NCBI GenBank assembly: GCA_963750895.1 | Contig: CAVVSD010000003.1 | Span: forward strand, 372,001-436,000 | Origin: CAVVSD01 sp963750895 | GTDB lineage: Bacteria; Actinomycetota; Thermoleophilia; Solirubrobacterales; Solirubrobacteraceae | Direction: 5' to 3' | Length of the DNA: 64,000 bases | Shown: positions 40,415-49,274 of the stretch, piece after piece | Numbering within the stretch: the first letter of the stretch is position 1 | How the letters are laid out: each line of letters opens with the position of its first letter | The notes under the pieces: model-generated | The model's database searches: none | The model's input: the letters and a program-made list of their open reading frames with translations, nothing else | What the model was told of the DNA's origin: nothing | Position numbers and translations under genes: made by a program

Positions 40415-43400
40415 GTGTCGTCCGCCGTGATCCAGAGCAAGCTGGCGGTGCCCCCGCTGGGCGAGCGCCTCGCCGCCCGGCCGCGGGTCAGCGGGCTCGT
40501 GGCCGAGCTGCTCGAGCGCCACCCGCTCGTCCTGGTCACGGCGACGGCGGGCGCGGGCAAGACCACGGCGGTGGTGCAGGCCGCGGCGCTCCTGGACCGC
40601 CCGGTCGCGTGGCTCACGCTCGACGACACGGACGCCGCGCCGGGCCGGCTGCTGACCTACCTGGAGGCGGCACTGGCGCGCCACGCGCCCGCGGCGAGCG
40701 ACGTCGCGACGAACGCGCTCGCTGCGCGCATCCCGCACGCGGAGGCGGCGGGGCTGCTCGCCGAGGCGACGGCCGGCGTGCCGATGCTGCTGGTGGTCGA
40801 CGGGCTCGAGCGGCTCGCCGGTCACGACGCGGCGCTCGCCGTCATCGGGGCGCTCGTGCGCTACGCGCCCCCGACCCTGGGGATCGCGCTGCTCAGCCGC
40901 TCGGACGTCGGCGTCGACCTCGGCGACCGCGGCGCGGTCGGCACCGTCGCGACCGTCGGCGAGGCGACGCTGGCGTTCACGCCCGAGGAGGCGGCGGAGG
41001 CCCTCGAGCGCGCCGGGCGGGAGGGCGTCGACCCTGCGCGCGCCGTCGCCGACACCGGCGGCTGGGTGACCGGCGTGCTCTTCGAGGCGTGGCGGTCGGC
41101 CGACCACGTCCAGGGCGTCGGCGGCGAGGCCGACCCGCTGCACGGCTACCTCGCGACGCAGATCCTGTCGCGCCTGACGCCGGCCGAGCGCGAGCTGCTG
41201 GAGGTGACCTCCATGCTCGACGAGGTCACCGCCGAACGGGCGGAGGCGCTCGGCATCGCCGGCGCGGGGGAGCTGCTCGTCGGCCTGCGTGCCCGGCACC
41301 TCCCGGTGGCCTGGGAGCAGGACCGCCGCTGCATGCGCCCGCACCCGCGCTTCCGCGAGTACCTCGTGGAGCGCCTCGGCCGGCGGGCGGCGACCGAGGT
41401 GAGGGGGCTGCGCCGCGCGCACGGCGAGCTGCTGCTGACGGAGGGCCACCACGAGGAGGCCGCGGACGAGCTGCTCCGGGCGGGCGCGCCGGACGAGGCG
41501 CTCGCGCCGGCCGAGCAGGCCATCCGGCGCGTCGTCGAGCGGCTGGACTTCGCCGTCGCCGAGCGATGGCTGCGCGAGCTCGAGCCCGTCGCCGGGACGT
41601 CGGATCGCCTCACGTCGGCGGAGCTCATGCTGGCGATCTCGCTCGAGGACTTCCGCCGCGGCGCGCGGATCGCCGACCGGCTGGCGCGCGCGGGGGAGCG
41701 CGACCGCCTCGCCCGCTCGTCGCCGCTGAGCGGCAGCATGATGGCCTGGTGCCTCTGGCACCTCGGGCGCATCGACGACGCGAGCGAGGTCATCGCGATG
41801 ACGCCGAGCAGCCCCGAGGCCGACGTCGTCCGCTACCTCCTGCGCCTCGTCCACCACGACCCCGACGGCGAGCCGGAGCCGCCGCCGCAGCCCAGCGGCG
41901 GCCCGCTCGACGCGCTCATCATGCGCGTGCACTACGCGCACGGGCGTCTGCCCGACGTCAGCCACGCACCGGAGTCCTCGTGGGTCGCCGCGGTCGACAC
42001 GCCGTGGCGCATCGGCGCGCTGCGGGCGATGGGCCGGACGGAGCAGGCGCTCGCGCTCTACGCGGCGACGCCGCCGGACACGTGGTCGCCGGCCTGGACG
42101 CACGGGATCGTCGGCGCCGAGCTCATGATCGACCTCGGCGACCTCGAGCAGGCGCGCCGGGTGCTGGCGCAGGGGCGTGCGCTCATCGAGGAGACGGGCT
42201 CGATCGTCTTCGAGATGCTCAACCGCCTCATCGAGGCGAAGCTCGAGCTGCGCCTCGCGCACGACCCGGCGGCCGCGCTCGCGATCCTCGACGCGCTCGA
42301 TCGCGAGGGCGACGCCCGGCGCTACGACTTCATCGAGGAGCAGCTGGAGACGTGGCGCGGGCTCGCGCTGCTCCTGAGCAGCCCCGACGCGGACGCCGTC
42401 GAGCCGCTCACGCGCGCCGTCGAGAGCATGGGGCGGTCCGGGCGGATCCTCGAGCTGCCGACCGCGGCCGCGCTGCTCGCCGAGGCGCACTGGCGGCGCG
42501 GCGACGAGGACGCCGCCGACCGCGCGGCCGACCTCGCGCTCGACGCCGCGACCCGCCAGGGCTCCAACCACCACCTGCTGCTCGCGCTGGCGGACTTCCC
42601 GGCGGTCGTCGCGCGGCGCCTCGACGCCGAGGCGTCGGCCGACTCCGCCTGGCACGCGATCGGCCGGGCGCTCATGGCCGGGGGCGTCGTCCTCGACGTG
42701 AGCCTGGCCACACGGATCCGGGTCGTCGAGCTCGGTCGGCCGGCGATCGAGGTCGACGGGAGCGAGGTCCGCCCGCGGATCGCGAAGAGCGTCGCGCTGC
42801 TCGCGTACCTCGCCGCGGCGCCGGATCAGGAGGCGGAGCGCAGCGAGCTGCTCGACGCGCTGTTCGGCGGACGCGCCGACGAGTCGGCGCGCTCCTACCT
42901 GCGCCAGGCCGTCTACCGGCTCCGCGAGGTGCTCCCCGAGGGCGTGGGGCCCGCGTTCGACGGCAGCACGCTGCGCTTCGGCGGCCCGGTGTCGCTGTCG
43001 GGCGACGCCGCCCGGGCGGAGTCGCTGCTCGCCGAGGCGTCGCGCCTGCAGGGCGAGGAGCGGTTGGCGGCGCTCCTCGACGCGCTGGCCCTCCTCGACC
43101 GGGGCGAGTACCTGGAGGGCGTCGACGCGCCGTGGGTGGCCGAGCGCCGGGAGCGCCTCGTCGGGCTGCGCGCGGACGCCCGGCTCGACGCCGCGCGGCT
43201 GGCGTACGAGGCGGGCCGCTACGCGGAGGCCGGCGAGCTCGCGGAGGCCGCGCTGGGCGACGACCCGTTCCGCGAGAGCGCGTGGCGGCTGCGGATGCAG
43301 ATCGCGGGCATCGTCGGCGACGAGGACGGCGTCATCGCCGCGTACCGAGGGTGCGCGGACGCCCTGGACACGCTGGGCGCCCGGCCGTCGGACGCGACCC

Positions 43401-43429
43401 GCGGCCTGCTCGAGAGCCTGCGGAGATGA
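40415..43429 (+). CDS. Large transcriptional regulator: MalT-like NTPase with C-terminal SARP DNA-binding and BTAD domains
   Basis: A 1004-residue regulator. GTG at 40415 is chosen because GGAGGAGGA lies at ideal spacing upstream. The N-terminal STAND ATPase (~1-330) starts QSKLAVPPLGERLAARPRV and has a P-loop TATAGAGKTT (~42-51) and a Walker B-like LLVVDGLERL. A long TPR-like helical region follows (~330-750). At ~764-850 comes an OmpR-type winged helix in the SARP form (VVELGRPAIEVDG ... SYLRQAVYRLREVLPEG), then a bacterial transcriptional activation domain to the C-terminus. Such proteins activate nearby operons in response to a ligand. It lies between the two halves of a flavin monooxygenase, flanked by matching repeats. 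Confidence 0.88.
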   Translation: MSSAVIQSKLAVPPLGERLAARPRVSGLVAELLERHPLVLVTATAGAGKTTAVVQAAALLDRPVAWLTLDDTDAAPGRLLTYLEAALARHAPAASDVATNALAARIPHAEAAGLLAEATAGVPMLLVVDGLERLAGHDAALAVIGALVRYAPPTLGIALLSRSDVGVDLGDRGAVGTVATVGEATLAFTPEEAAEALERAGREGVDPARAVADTGGWVTGVLFEAWRSADHVQGVGGEADPLHGYLATQILSRLTPAERELLEVTSMLDEVTAERAEALGIAGAGELLVGLRARHLPVAWEQDRRCMRPHPRFREYLVERLGRRAATEVRGLRRAHGELLLTEGHHEEAADELLRAGAPDEALAPAEQAIRRVVERLDFAVAERWLRELEPVAGTSDRLTSAELMLAISLEDFRRGARIADRLARAGERDRLARSSPLSGSMMAWCLWHLGRIDDASEVIAMTPSSPEADVVRYLLRLVHHDPDGEPEPPPQPSGGPLDALIMRVHYAHGRLPDVSHAPESSWVAAVDTPWRIGALRAMGRTEQALALYAATPPDTWSPAWTHGIVGAELMIDLGDLEQARRVLAQGRALIEETGSIVFEMLNRLIEAKLELRLAHDPAAALAILDALDREGDARRYDFIEEQLETWRGLALLLSSPDADAVEPLTRAVESMGRSGRILELPTAAALLAEAHWRRGDEDAADRAADLALDAATRQGSNHHLLLALADFPAVVARRLDAEASADSAWHAIGRALMAGGVVLDVSLATRIRVVELGRPAIEVDGSEVRPRIAKSVALLAYLAAAPDQEAERSELLDALFGGRADESARSYLRQAVYRLREVLPEGVGPAFDGSTLRFGGPVSLSGDAARAESLLAEASRLQGEERLAALLDALALLDRGEYLEGVDAPWVAERRERLVGLRADARLDAARLAYEAGRYAEAGELAEAALGDDPFRESAWRLRMQIAGIVGDEDGVIAAYRGCADALDTLGARPSDATRGLLESLRR

Positions 43430-43430
43430 C

Positions 43431-43512
43431 GCCGGGCGAGCTTGCTCGCCGAAGCGTAAGGCCAGCGTAAGGCCGCTCTGCGGCCGTCGCCGCCGTCGCC
43501 GGTTTCGTCCCC
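43431..43512 (+). repeat. Right copy of the SARP-like regulatory repeat
   Basis: Starts two bases after the regulator stop with GCCGGGCGAGCTTGCTCGCC, then two exact 11-base direct repeats AGCGTAAGGCC and a third related unit GCTCTGCGGCC, followed by CGTCGCC repeats and GGTTTCG. It ends 52 bases before the HpaB-like start, which has a GGAGGAGAG ribosome site. The 11-base periodicity is what SARP-type activators recognise. The leading hairpin could also terminate the regulator transcript. Confidence 0.72.
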
Positions 43513-43564
43513 GTTAACGCCGTCGAGAGGACCCTCCCGGCATCGACCGGAGGAGAGAGACGGC

Positions 43565-45143
43565 ATGAGGACAGGCCAGGAGTACCTGGAGTCGCTGCGC
43601 GACGGGCGCCGGGTGTACGTCGGCGGAGAGCTCATCGAGGACGTCACGACGCACCCGAAGACCCGTGGCTACGCCGAGCAGATCGCGCGCTACTACGACC
43701 TGCACCTCGAGCCCGAGCACCAGGAGGTGCTCACGTACGTCGACGACGACGGCAACCGCCAGTCGATGCACTGGTTCCTCCCACGGTCCAAGGAGGACGT
43801 GCAGCGCCGCCGCGCGTACCACGAGTTCTGGTTCCGCCACTTCAAGGGCGGCATCTTCACCCGCCCGCCGGCGGGCATGAACGTCGTCATGTACGCGCAG
43901 GCCGACGACCCTGCGCCGTGGGCGGAGAACTCGATCTTCAAGGGCCCGCACCGCGACCTGAGCGGCAACATCGAGCGCGCAGTGGGCGCGGGTCACGCGC
44001 GACGACGTCGCGATCTCGCCGATGTTCATCGACGTCCAGTACGACCGTGGCCGCGACGACGCGCTCGGCGAGACCCCGATGCTGGCCATCCAGGAGGAGA
44101 CCGACGAGGGCATCGTCGTCAGGGGCTGGAAGGCGATCGGCACGACGATCCCGTTCGTCAACGAGCTGCTCATCGGCAACCTGTGGCGCCCGGGTCAGAC
44201 GCCCGAGCAGACGATCTACGCCCTCGTGCCCGTCAACACGCCGGGCGTCTCGATCGTCGCTCGCGAGTCCCGCGCCCAGCCCGACGCGGACCCGTACGAC
44301 CGGCCGCTGTCGACGATCGGCGACGAGCTCGACGGGATGGTCTACTTCGACGACGTCCTCATCCCCTGGGACCAGGTCCAGCACGTCGGCAACCCCGACC
44401 ACGCGAAGTGGTACCCGCAGCGCCAGTTCGACTGGGTCCACATCGAGACCCAGATCCGCCACTGCGTGCACGCCGAGCTCATGGTCGGCCTGGCGCTGCT
44501 GCTCACCGAGGCGCTGGGAACGAACAAGAGCCCCGTGGTGCAGTCCCAGCTCGCCGACCTCGTCCGCTTCCGCGAGACCTGCCGCGCGTTCACGATCTCG
44601 GCCGAGGAGACGGGCTTCCTCACCGCGGGCGGGCTGTACAAGCCCAACAACATCTTCGTGGACTTCGGCCGCGCCCACTACCTCGAGCACCAGCACGAGA
44701 TGGTGAACATCCTCATCGACCTCTGCGGCCGCGGCGTGGTCCTGCAGCCGACGAGGCGCGAGCTCGAGGACCCGTACATCGGGCCGAAGCTCCAGGAGGC
44801 GCTGAAGGGCTCGCACATGAGCGCGACGGACCGGATCAGCATCTTCCGGCAGATCAGCGAGCGCTACCTCACCGAGTGGGGCGCCCGCCACGAGATGTTC
44901 GAGAAGTTCAACGGGACGCCGCTGTACCTCATCAAGCTCCTGACGATGCAGCGGGTCGAGTACCAGGTCGACGGCCCGCTGACGCAGCTCGCCCGCGACG
45001 TGCTGGGCTTCGGCGACGCGGAGGAGCTCGCCCGGCGCGCGGAGGAGGCCGAGCAGGCCAACGCGGCGTACGCGAACGTCCGCTACCAGCCGGAGTACGC
45101 CCGCGAGCAGGACGTGCAGCAGGGCTACTACGCCTCGCGATGA
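43565..45143 (+). CDS. 4-hydroxyphenylacetate 3-monooxygenase-like oxygenase (HpaB family), frameshifted
   Basis: An HpaB-family, reduced-flavin-dependent aromatic hydroxylase of ~525 residues after correction. The N-terminal part has RTGQEYLESLRDGRRVYVGG and the flavin-site region. The frame breaks at ~43,976-43,981 (GAGCGCGCAGTGG). Removing one base restores NIERQWARVTRDDVAISPMFIDVQ, after which the +1 frame runs intact to the TGA at 45143 through VYFDDVLIPWDQVQHVGN and DLCGRGVVLQP. The enzyme inserts one oxygen ortho to a phenolic hydroxyl using FADH2 from a separate reductase. The reductase candidate is encoded at 39,803. The ATG is preceded by GGAGGAGAGAG. Confidence 0.85.
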
Positions 45144-45173
45144 GTCTCGGGCGCCGCCGGCGTCCTATCGGGC

Positions 45174-45857
45174 ATGAGCATGAACTTCGTGCTGGTGCCC
45201 GGCGCCGGCGGTGACGCCCACTACTGGCACCTGGTGACCCCGCTGCTACGCGAGGCGGGGCACCGGGTCGTCGCGCCCGACCTGCCCGCGGAGGACGACG
45301 CCGCCGGGCTGGGCGAGTACGCCGACGCGATCGTCGCGGCGGCGGCAGGCGAGGAGCGCATCGTGCTCGTCGCCCAGTCGATGGGCGCGTTCTCCGCCCC
45401 CATCGCGGTCGAGCGGCTGGACGTCGAGCAGATGGTCCTCGTCGCCCCGATGATCCCCGCGCCGGGCGAGTCGCCGGGGACGTGGTGGTCCGCGACGGGG
45501 CAGGACGTGGCCGCGCGCGAGGCGGCGATCGCCGAGGGTCGCGACCCCGACGCGCCGTTCGACGTGCGCGAGACGTTCCTGCACGACGTGCCCGAGCCCG
45601 TCATCGAGGACCTCTTCGCGCGCGGCGCGCGCGAAGAGTCGAGCGCTGCGTTCGAGGACACCTGGCCGCTCGCGGGCTGGCCCGACCTGCCGACGCGCGT
45701 CATCGCCGGCCGGCACGACCGGCTGTTCCCGCTGCCCTTCATGCAGACCGTGTCGCGTGATCGCCTCGGCGTCGAGCCCGAGATCGTCGACAGCGGGCAC
45801 CTCCCGGCGCTGAGCGTCCCGGCCGCGCTGGCCGCGCGGCTCATGTCCCCCGGATGA
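45174..45857 (+). CDS. Alpha/beta hydrolase (small, salicylate-esterase-like)
   Basis: A 227-residue single-domain alpha/beta hydrolase. It has FVLVPGAGGDAHYWHLVTPLL, the nucleophile elbow AQSMGAF (Ser ~70), the acid Asp in RVIAGRHDRLFPL and the His in VDSGHLPAL. The short cap and the GAW-like YWHLVTPLLREAGH pattern are those of plant methylesterase/hydroxynitrile lyase-like bacterial esterases. It follows the HpaB gene by 30 bases and may belong to the same pathway. The C-terminus overlaps the convergent RTX-repeat gene by 17 bases. Confidence 0.85.
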   Translation: MSMNFVLVPGAGGDAHYWHLVTPLLREAGHRVVAPDLPAEDDAAGLGEYADAIVAAAAGEERIVLVAQSMGAFSAPIAVERLDVEQMVLVAPMIPAPGESPGTWWSATGQDVAAREAAIAEGRDPDAPFDVRETFLHDVPEPVIEDLFARGAREESSAAFEDTWPLAGWPDLPTRVIAGRHDRLFPLPFMQTVSRDRLGVEPEIVDSGHLPALSVPAALAARLMSPG

Positions 45858-46359
45858 CCTCGCAGTTGCGGCTGCGTGCGCGGTCGCTGCGGACGTTGAC
45901 GTAGAGGACGTCGCGACCGGGACCGCAGTCGACGGTGTCCAGGCCGGTGCCTCCGTAGATCGTGTCGTTGCCGGTGCCGCCGAAGACGGCGTCGTTGCCG
46001 CGGCGGGCCACGATGTAGTCGTTGCCCGGGCCGCCGACGATGTGGTCGTCGCCGAAGCGCGCCTCCACGATCCGGTCGGCGCCGTGGCCGCCGTAGATGC
46101 GGTCGTCGCCGTCACCGCCGTCGATGCTGTCGTTGCCGCTTCCGCCGTAGACCCGGTCGTTCCCGGTGCCGCCCACGAGGCGGTCGGCGCCGCCGCGGCC
46201 GCTCAGGCGGTCGTTGCCGCCGAGCCCGTAGAGCCGGTCGGCGCCCGCCCCGCCGTTCAACCGGTTGACGCCGCGGTCGCCGTAGCGGGTGACGGCCAGG
46301 GCGAGGGCAGGGAAGACGAGGGCGCCGAGCAGCACGGCGACGACGGTGACGCGGACCAT
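45841..46359 (-). CDS. Small secreted RTX-type calcium-binding repeat protein
   Basis: A 172-residue protein with a signal peptide (MVRVTVVAVLLGALVFPALA). It is followed by about ten nonapeptide repeats of the GGxGxDxxx type (NGGAGADRLYG, LGGNDRLSG, GGTGNDRVYG, GGSGNDSID, GGDGDDRIYG, GGTGNDTIYG). A C-terminal segment contains two cysteines (VDCGPG, RNCEVI). The repeats form a calcium-filled parallel beta roll. No enzymatic domain or type I secretion signal is attached, and the Sec signal is unusual for RTX proteins, but such minimal forms are common in high-GC actinobacteria. Its role outside the cell is unknown. Confidence 0.85.
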   Translation of the reverse strand: MVRVTVVAVLLGALVFPALALAVTRYGDRGVNRLNGGAGADRLYGLGGNDRLSGRGGADRLVGGTGNDRVYGGSGNDSIDGGDGDDRIYGGHGADRIVEARFGDDHIVGGPGNDYIVARRGNDAVFGGTGNDTIYGGTGLDTVDCGPGRDVLYVNVRSDRARSRNCEVIRGT

Positions 46360-46408
46360 CCGCACCACTGTGTCACACTCAGGATTTAGACATGGCATAA
46401 TCAGCCAC

Positions 46409-47452
46409 GTGCCACGACTCAGTCGCCGCAATCTGCTCTGCTCGATCCCTGTGCTCGGGTTCGGCGGGCGCCGCCGTCCACGCAGCCGTCCCGCACAGCC
46501 ATCCGTGGGACGGCGACGCCGAGGCGGCCTCCGGGCACGACGCGCGCACGGGGGGAACGGCGCGCACGACGGCCACGCGAGCTTCCGCGACGGCCTGACC
46601 GTCGACCACAAGGGCAACGGGTTCGATCCCCACGAGATCCTGCGGGACTTCGACTGGGGCACGACGCGCCGGCTGCCCAACGGGCGCGTCGTGCGCGAGT
46701 GGGAGCTCTACGCGTCCGACCGCGAGGTCGAGGTCGCCCCGGGCGTGAAGTTCGCGGCCTGGACCTACAACGACCGCATCCCCGGCCCGACGCTCCGCGC
46801 CCGCGAGGGCGAGCTGCTGCGGATCTCGTTCATCAACGCCTCCACCCACCCGCACACGATCCACTTCCACGGCATCCACCCGGCCGAGCAGGACGGCGTG
46901 CCGGGCCTGGGCGCGGGCGAGCTGGCGCCGGGGCAGAAGACGGTCTACGAGTTCGACGCGCTGCCCGCCGGGCTGCACCTGTACCACTGCCACGTCCGGC
47001 CGCTGGCGGAGCACATCGCCAAGGGCCTGTACGGCGCGTTCATCATCGATCCGAAGGACGGCCGTGCGGAGGCCGACGAGATGGTGATGGTCATGAACGG
47101 GTTCGACACGAACTTCGACCGCGCCAACGAGTTCTACGCCGCCAACACGATCGGCTTCGCGTACATGCACAAGCCGATCGCCGTGCGCCGCGACCAGCTC
47201 GTCCGGGTCTACGTCGTGAACGTCCTCGAGTACGACCTCATCAACTCGTTCCACCTGCACGGCAACTTCTTCGACGTCTTCCCGACCGGGACGGGCTCGA
47301 GCCCCACCGAGCACACCGACACGGTCATGTTCTGCCAGGGGCAGCGCGCGATCCTCGAGTGGCGCTTCGCCTATCCCGGGCGGTACATGTTCCACGCCCA
47401 CCAGTCGGAGTTCACCGAGCTGGGCTGGCAGGGCTTCTTCGAGGTCGCCTGA
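46409..47452 (+). CDS. Two-domain multicopper oxidase, Tat-exported, with a compensated frameshift near the N-terminus
   Basis: A ~347-residue multicopper oxidase starting at the GTG at 46409. The N-terminus LSRRNLLCSIPVLGF looks like a twin-arginine signal. Copper motifs are HTIHFHGIHP, LHLYHCHVRPLAEH, SFHLHGNFF and YMFHAHQSEF, as in two-domain oxidases. From ~46,460 to ~46,550 the frame as written is arginine-rich. The +1 frame there reads AGAAVHAAVPHSHPWDGDAE with GC-rich third positions, so an extra base near 46,460 and a missing one in the G6 run at 46550-46555 are likely. The corrected protein carries a His-rich linker. It probably oxidises metal ions or phenols outside the membrane. 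It heads a metal operon. Confidence 0.83.
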   Translation: MPRLSRRNLLCSIPVLGFGGRRRPRSRPAQPSVGRRRRGGLRARRAHGGNGAHDGHASFRDGLTVDHKGNGFDPHEILRDFDWGTTRRLPNGRVVREWELYASDREVEVAPGVKFAAWTYNDRIPGPTLRAREGELLRISFINASTHPHTIHFHGIHPAEQDGVPGLGAGELAPGQKTVYEFDALPAGLHLYHCHVRPLAEHIAKGLYGAFIIDPKDGRAEADEMVMVMNGFDTNFDRANEFYAANTIGFAYMHKPIAVRRDQLVRVYVVNVLEYDLINSFHLHGNFFDVFPTGTGSSPTEHTDTVMFCQGQRAILEWRFAYPGRYMFHAHQSEFTELGWQGFFEVA

Positions 47453-48597
47453 TGCCGCGGTGGCTGCTCGGGGTCGCGCCGCTCGCGCTCATCATCGTCG
47501 GGCTGGCCGCATTCGCGCTGCTCGACGGGCCCGGGCTGGGAGAGCGCCGTGGACCGCCGGTCGAGGAGCTCGCGATCGAGCAGACCGTGCTGCGGCCCGG
47601 CGTCATCGAGCTCACCGTGCGCAACGACGGCCCCGATGCCGTGACGGTCGCCCAGGCGCAGGTCAACGACGCGTTCGTGCAGTTCACCGGCGCCGACGCG
47701 CCGATCGCGCGCCTGGACACCGCGACCGTCCGGCTGCAGCAGCCGTGGGTGGAGGGCGAGGCCTACGAGGCCGTGCTCGTGACGTCCGCGGGCGGGACGA
47801 TCGCGCACGAGATCCCCGTGGCGGTCGAGACGCCCGACGTCGACGCCTCGTTCTTCGGGCTCATGGCGCTGCTCGGGATCTACGTCGGCGTCATCCCGAT
47901 CGCGCTCGGGATGCTCTGGCTGCCGTGGGTGCGGAGCATCCCGCGGACGTGGCTGCGGGTCGTGATGGCCATCACGATCGGGTTGCTCGCGTTCCTCGCC
48001 ATCGACGCGACGCTCGAGGGCATCGAGCTGGCGGCGGAGGGCTCACAGGCGTTCGGCGGTCCGGCGCTCGTGTTCGTCGGCGCCCTCGTGTCCTACCTGC
48101 TGCTGGCCGGCGTGTCGTCGTGGCTGAAGACGCGCCAGGCGCAGGCGTCGGGCGGGTCGCTGGCCATGCTCATCGCGATCGGCATCGGCCTGCACAACCT
48201 CGGGGAGGGCGTCGCGATCGGCTCCGCGTACACGGCCGGGGCGCTCGCGCTCGGCGCGTTCCTCGTCATCGGCTTCGCGCTGCACAACACGACGGAGGGC
48301 CTGGCGATCGTCGCGCCGATCGCGCACGAGCGGATGACGGTCGGGCGCCTCGCGCTGCTCGGCCTGGTGGCCGGCGCACCCGCCGTCCTGGGCGCCTGGA
48401 TCGGCGCCGCGGCGTTCAACCGGTCGATCGCGGCCTTCCTGTTCGGCTTCGGGGCCGGTGCGATCGTCCAGGTCATCGTCCAGCTGGCGCCCTCGGTGCG
48501 CGACGAGCAGGGGCGGACGTTGCACCCGGCGGCGGTCGGCGGTCTGCTCGCCGGCATCGCCATCATGTTCACGACAGGACTCCTGGTAACTCTGTAG
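47452..48597 (+). CDS. ZIP-family metal transporter with N-terminal extracytoplasmic beta domain
   Basis: A 381-residue membrane protein whose ATG overlaps the oxidase stop as TGATG. Residues ~1-22 are a signal-anchor helix. Residues ~35-130 form a beta-rich extracytoplasmic module (IEQTVLRPGVIELTVRNDGPD). Residues ~135-381 are the eight-helix ZIP core, with the metal-binding helices GLHNLGEGVAIG and ALHNTTEGLAIV (HNxxEG twice). ZIP proteins move Zn2+, Fe2+ or Mn2+ towards the cytoplasm. Coupling to a copper oxidase and a DtxR regulator suggests oxidation-linked iron or manganese handling. The N-terminal module is not part of standard ZIP proteins. Confidence 0.85.
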   Translation: MPRWLLGVAPLALIIVGLAAFALLDGPGLGERRGPPVEELAIEQTVLRPGVIELTVRNDGPDAVTVAQAQVNDAFVQFTGADAPIARLDTATVRLQQPWVEGEAYEAVLVTSAGGTIAHEIPVAVETPDVDASFFGLMALLGIYVGVIPIALGMLWLPWVRSIPRTWLRVVMAITIGLLAFLAIDATLEGIELAAEGSQAFGGPALVFVGALVSYLLLAGVSSWLKTRQAQASGGSLAMLIAIGIGLHNLGEGVAIGSAYTAGALALGAFLVIGFALHNTTEGLAIVAPIAHERMTVGRLALLGLVAGAPAVLGAWIGAAAFNRSIAAFLFGFGAGAIVQVIVQLAPSVRDEQGRTLHPAAVGGLLAGIAIMFTTGLLVTL

Positions 48598-48599
48598 CC

Positions 48600-49274
48600 G
48601 TGGCGGCACAACCCCGACACTCCGACGCGATCGAGAACTACGCGAAGGCGATCTACGCCATCGCGCGGCGCACCGGTGGCCCGGTGTCGACGAACGACCT
48701 GGCCGAGCGCCTGTCGGTGACCGCCGCGTCCGTGTCCGCCATGAGCAAGAAGCTCGCGGACCGAGGCCTCGTCGAGCACGTGCCCTACCGCGGCGTCGTG
48801 CTGACCGACGAGGGGGAGAAGGTCGCGCTCGAGGTGCTGCGCCACCACCGGCTCCTGGAGCTCTACCTCGCCGAGCACCTCGGCGTGCCGTGGGACCGCG
48901 TCCACGACGAGGCAGAGGCGCTCGAGCACGTCATCTCCGAGGACCTCGAGGCGCGGATCGCGGCGAAGCTCGGCCATCCGACCCACGACCCCCACGGCGA
49001 CCCGATCCCCGACGCCGATCTGCACATCGTCGAGGAGACGACCCGCAGCCTGGCCGAGCTCGAGCCGGGCGACCGCGGCGAGTTCGTCCGGGTGTCGGAC
49101 ACCGATCCCGAGAAGCTCCGCTACCTCGACGAGCGCGGCGTCTCCCTGGGGGACACGTTCGAGGTCCTCGAGCGCCAGCCCTTCGGCGGGCCGCTCACCG
49201 TGCGCTTCGGCAGGCGCAGCCACGTCCTCGGTGGCGGGCTGGCCGACGCGATGCGCGTCGTCGTCGAGCCATGA
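48600..49274 (+). CDS. DtxR/MntR-family metal-dependent regulator with FeoA-like domain
   Basis: A 224-residue regulator from a GTG two bases after the transporter stop. The winged helix (~8-65) has SDAIENYAKAIYAIARRTGGPVS and AERLSVTAASVSAMSKKL. The dimerisation/metal domain (~66-140) includes RHHRLLELYLAEHLG, WDRVHDEAEALEHVISEDLE and HPTHDPHGDPIP. The C-terminal SH3/FeoA-like domain (~150-224) follows. It represses metal uptake when loaded with Fe2+ or Mn2+. Being in the operon with the ZIP transporter implies autoregulation by the transported metal. Its stop overlaps the next start (ATGA). Confidence 0.9.
   Translation: MAAQPRHSDAIENYAKAIYAIARRTGGPVSTNDLAERLSVTAASVSAMSKKLADRGLVEHVPYRGVVLTDEGEKVALEVLRHHRLLELYLAEHLGVPWDRVHDEAEALEHVISEDLEARIAAKLGHPTHDPHGDPIPDADLHIVEETTRSLAELEPGDRGEFVRVSDTDPEKLRYLDERGVSLGDTFEVLERQPFGGPLTVRFGRRSHVLGGGLADAMRVVVEP

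Noticed and set aside
40312..43512. Transposon with terminal inverted repeats around the regulator gene
   Set aside because: There is no transposase and no target duplication flanking the repeats. Their place and orientation relative to the two monooxygenase genes fit operators better.
45841..46359. CRISPR-like array because of regular short repeats
   Set aside because: The periodic DNA encodes in-frame RTX nonapeptides (GGxGxDxxx) and has no conserved repeat/spacer structure.
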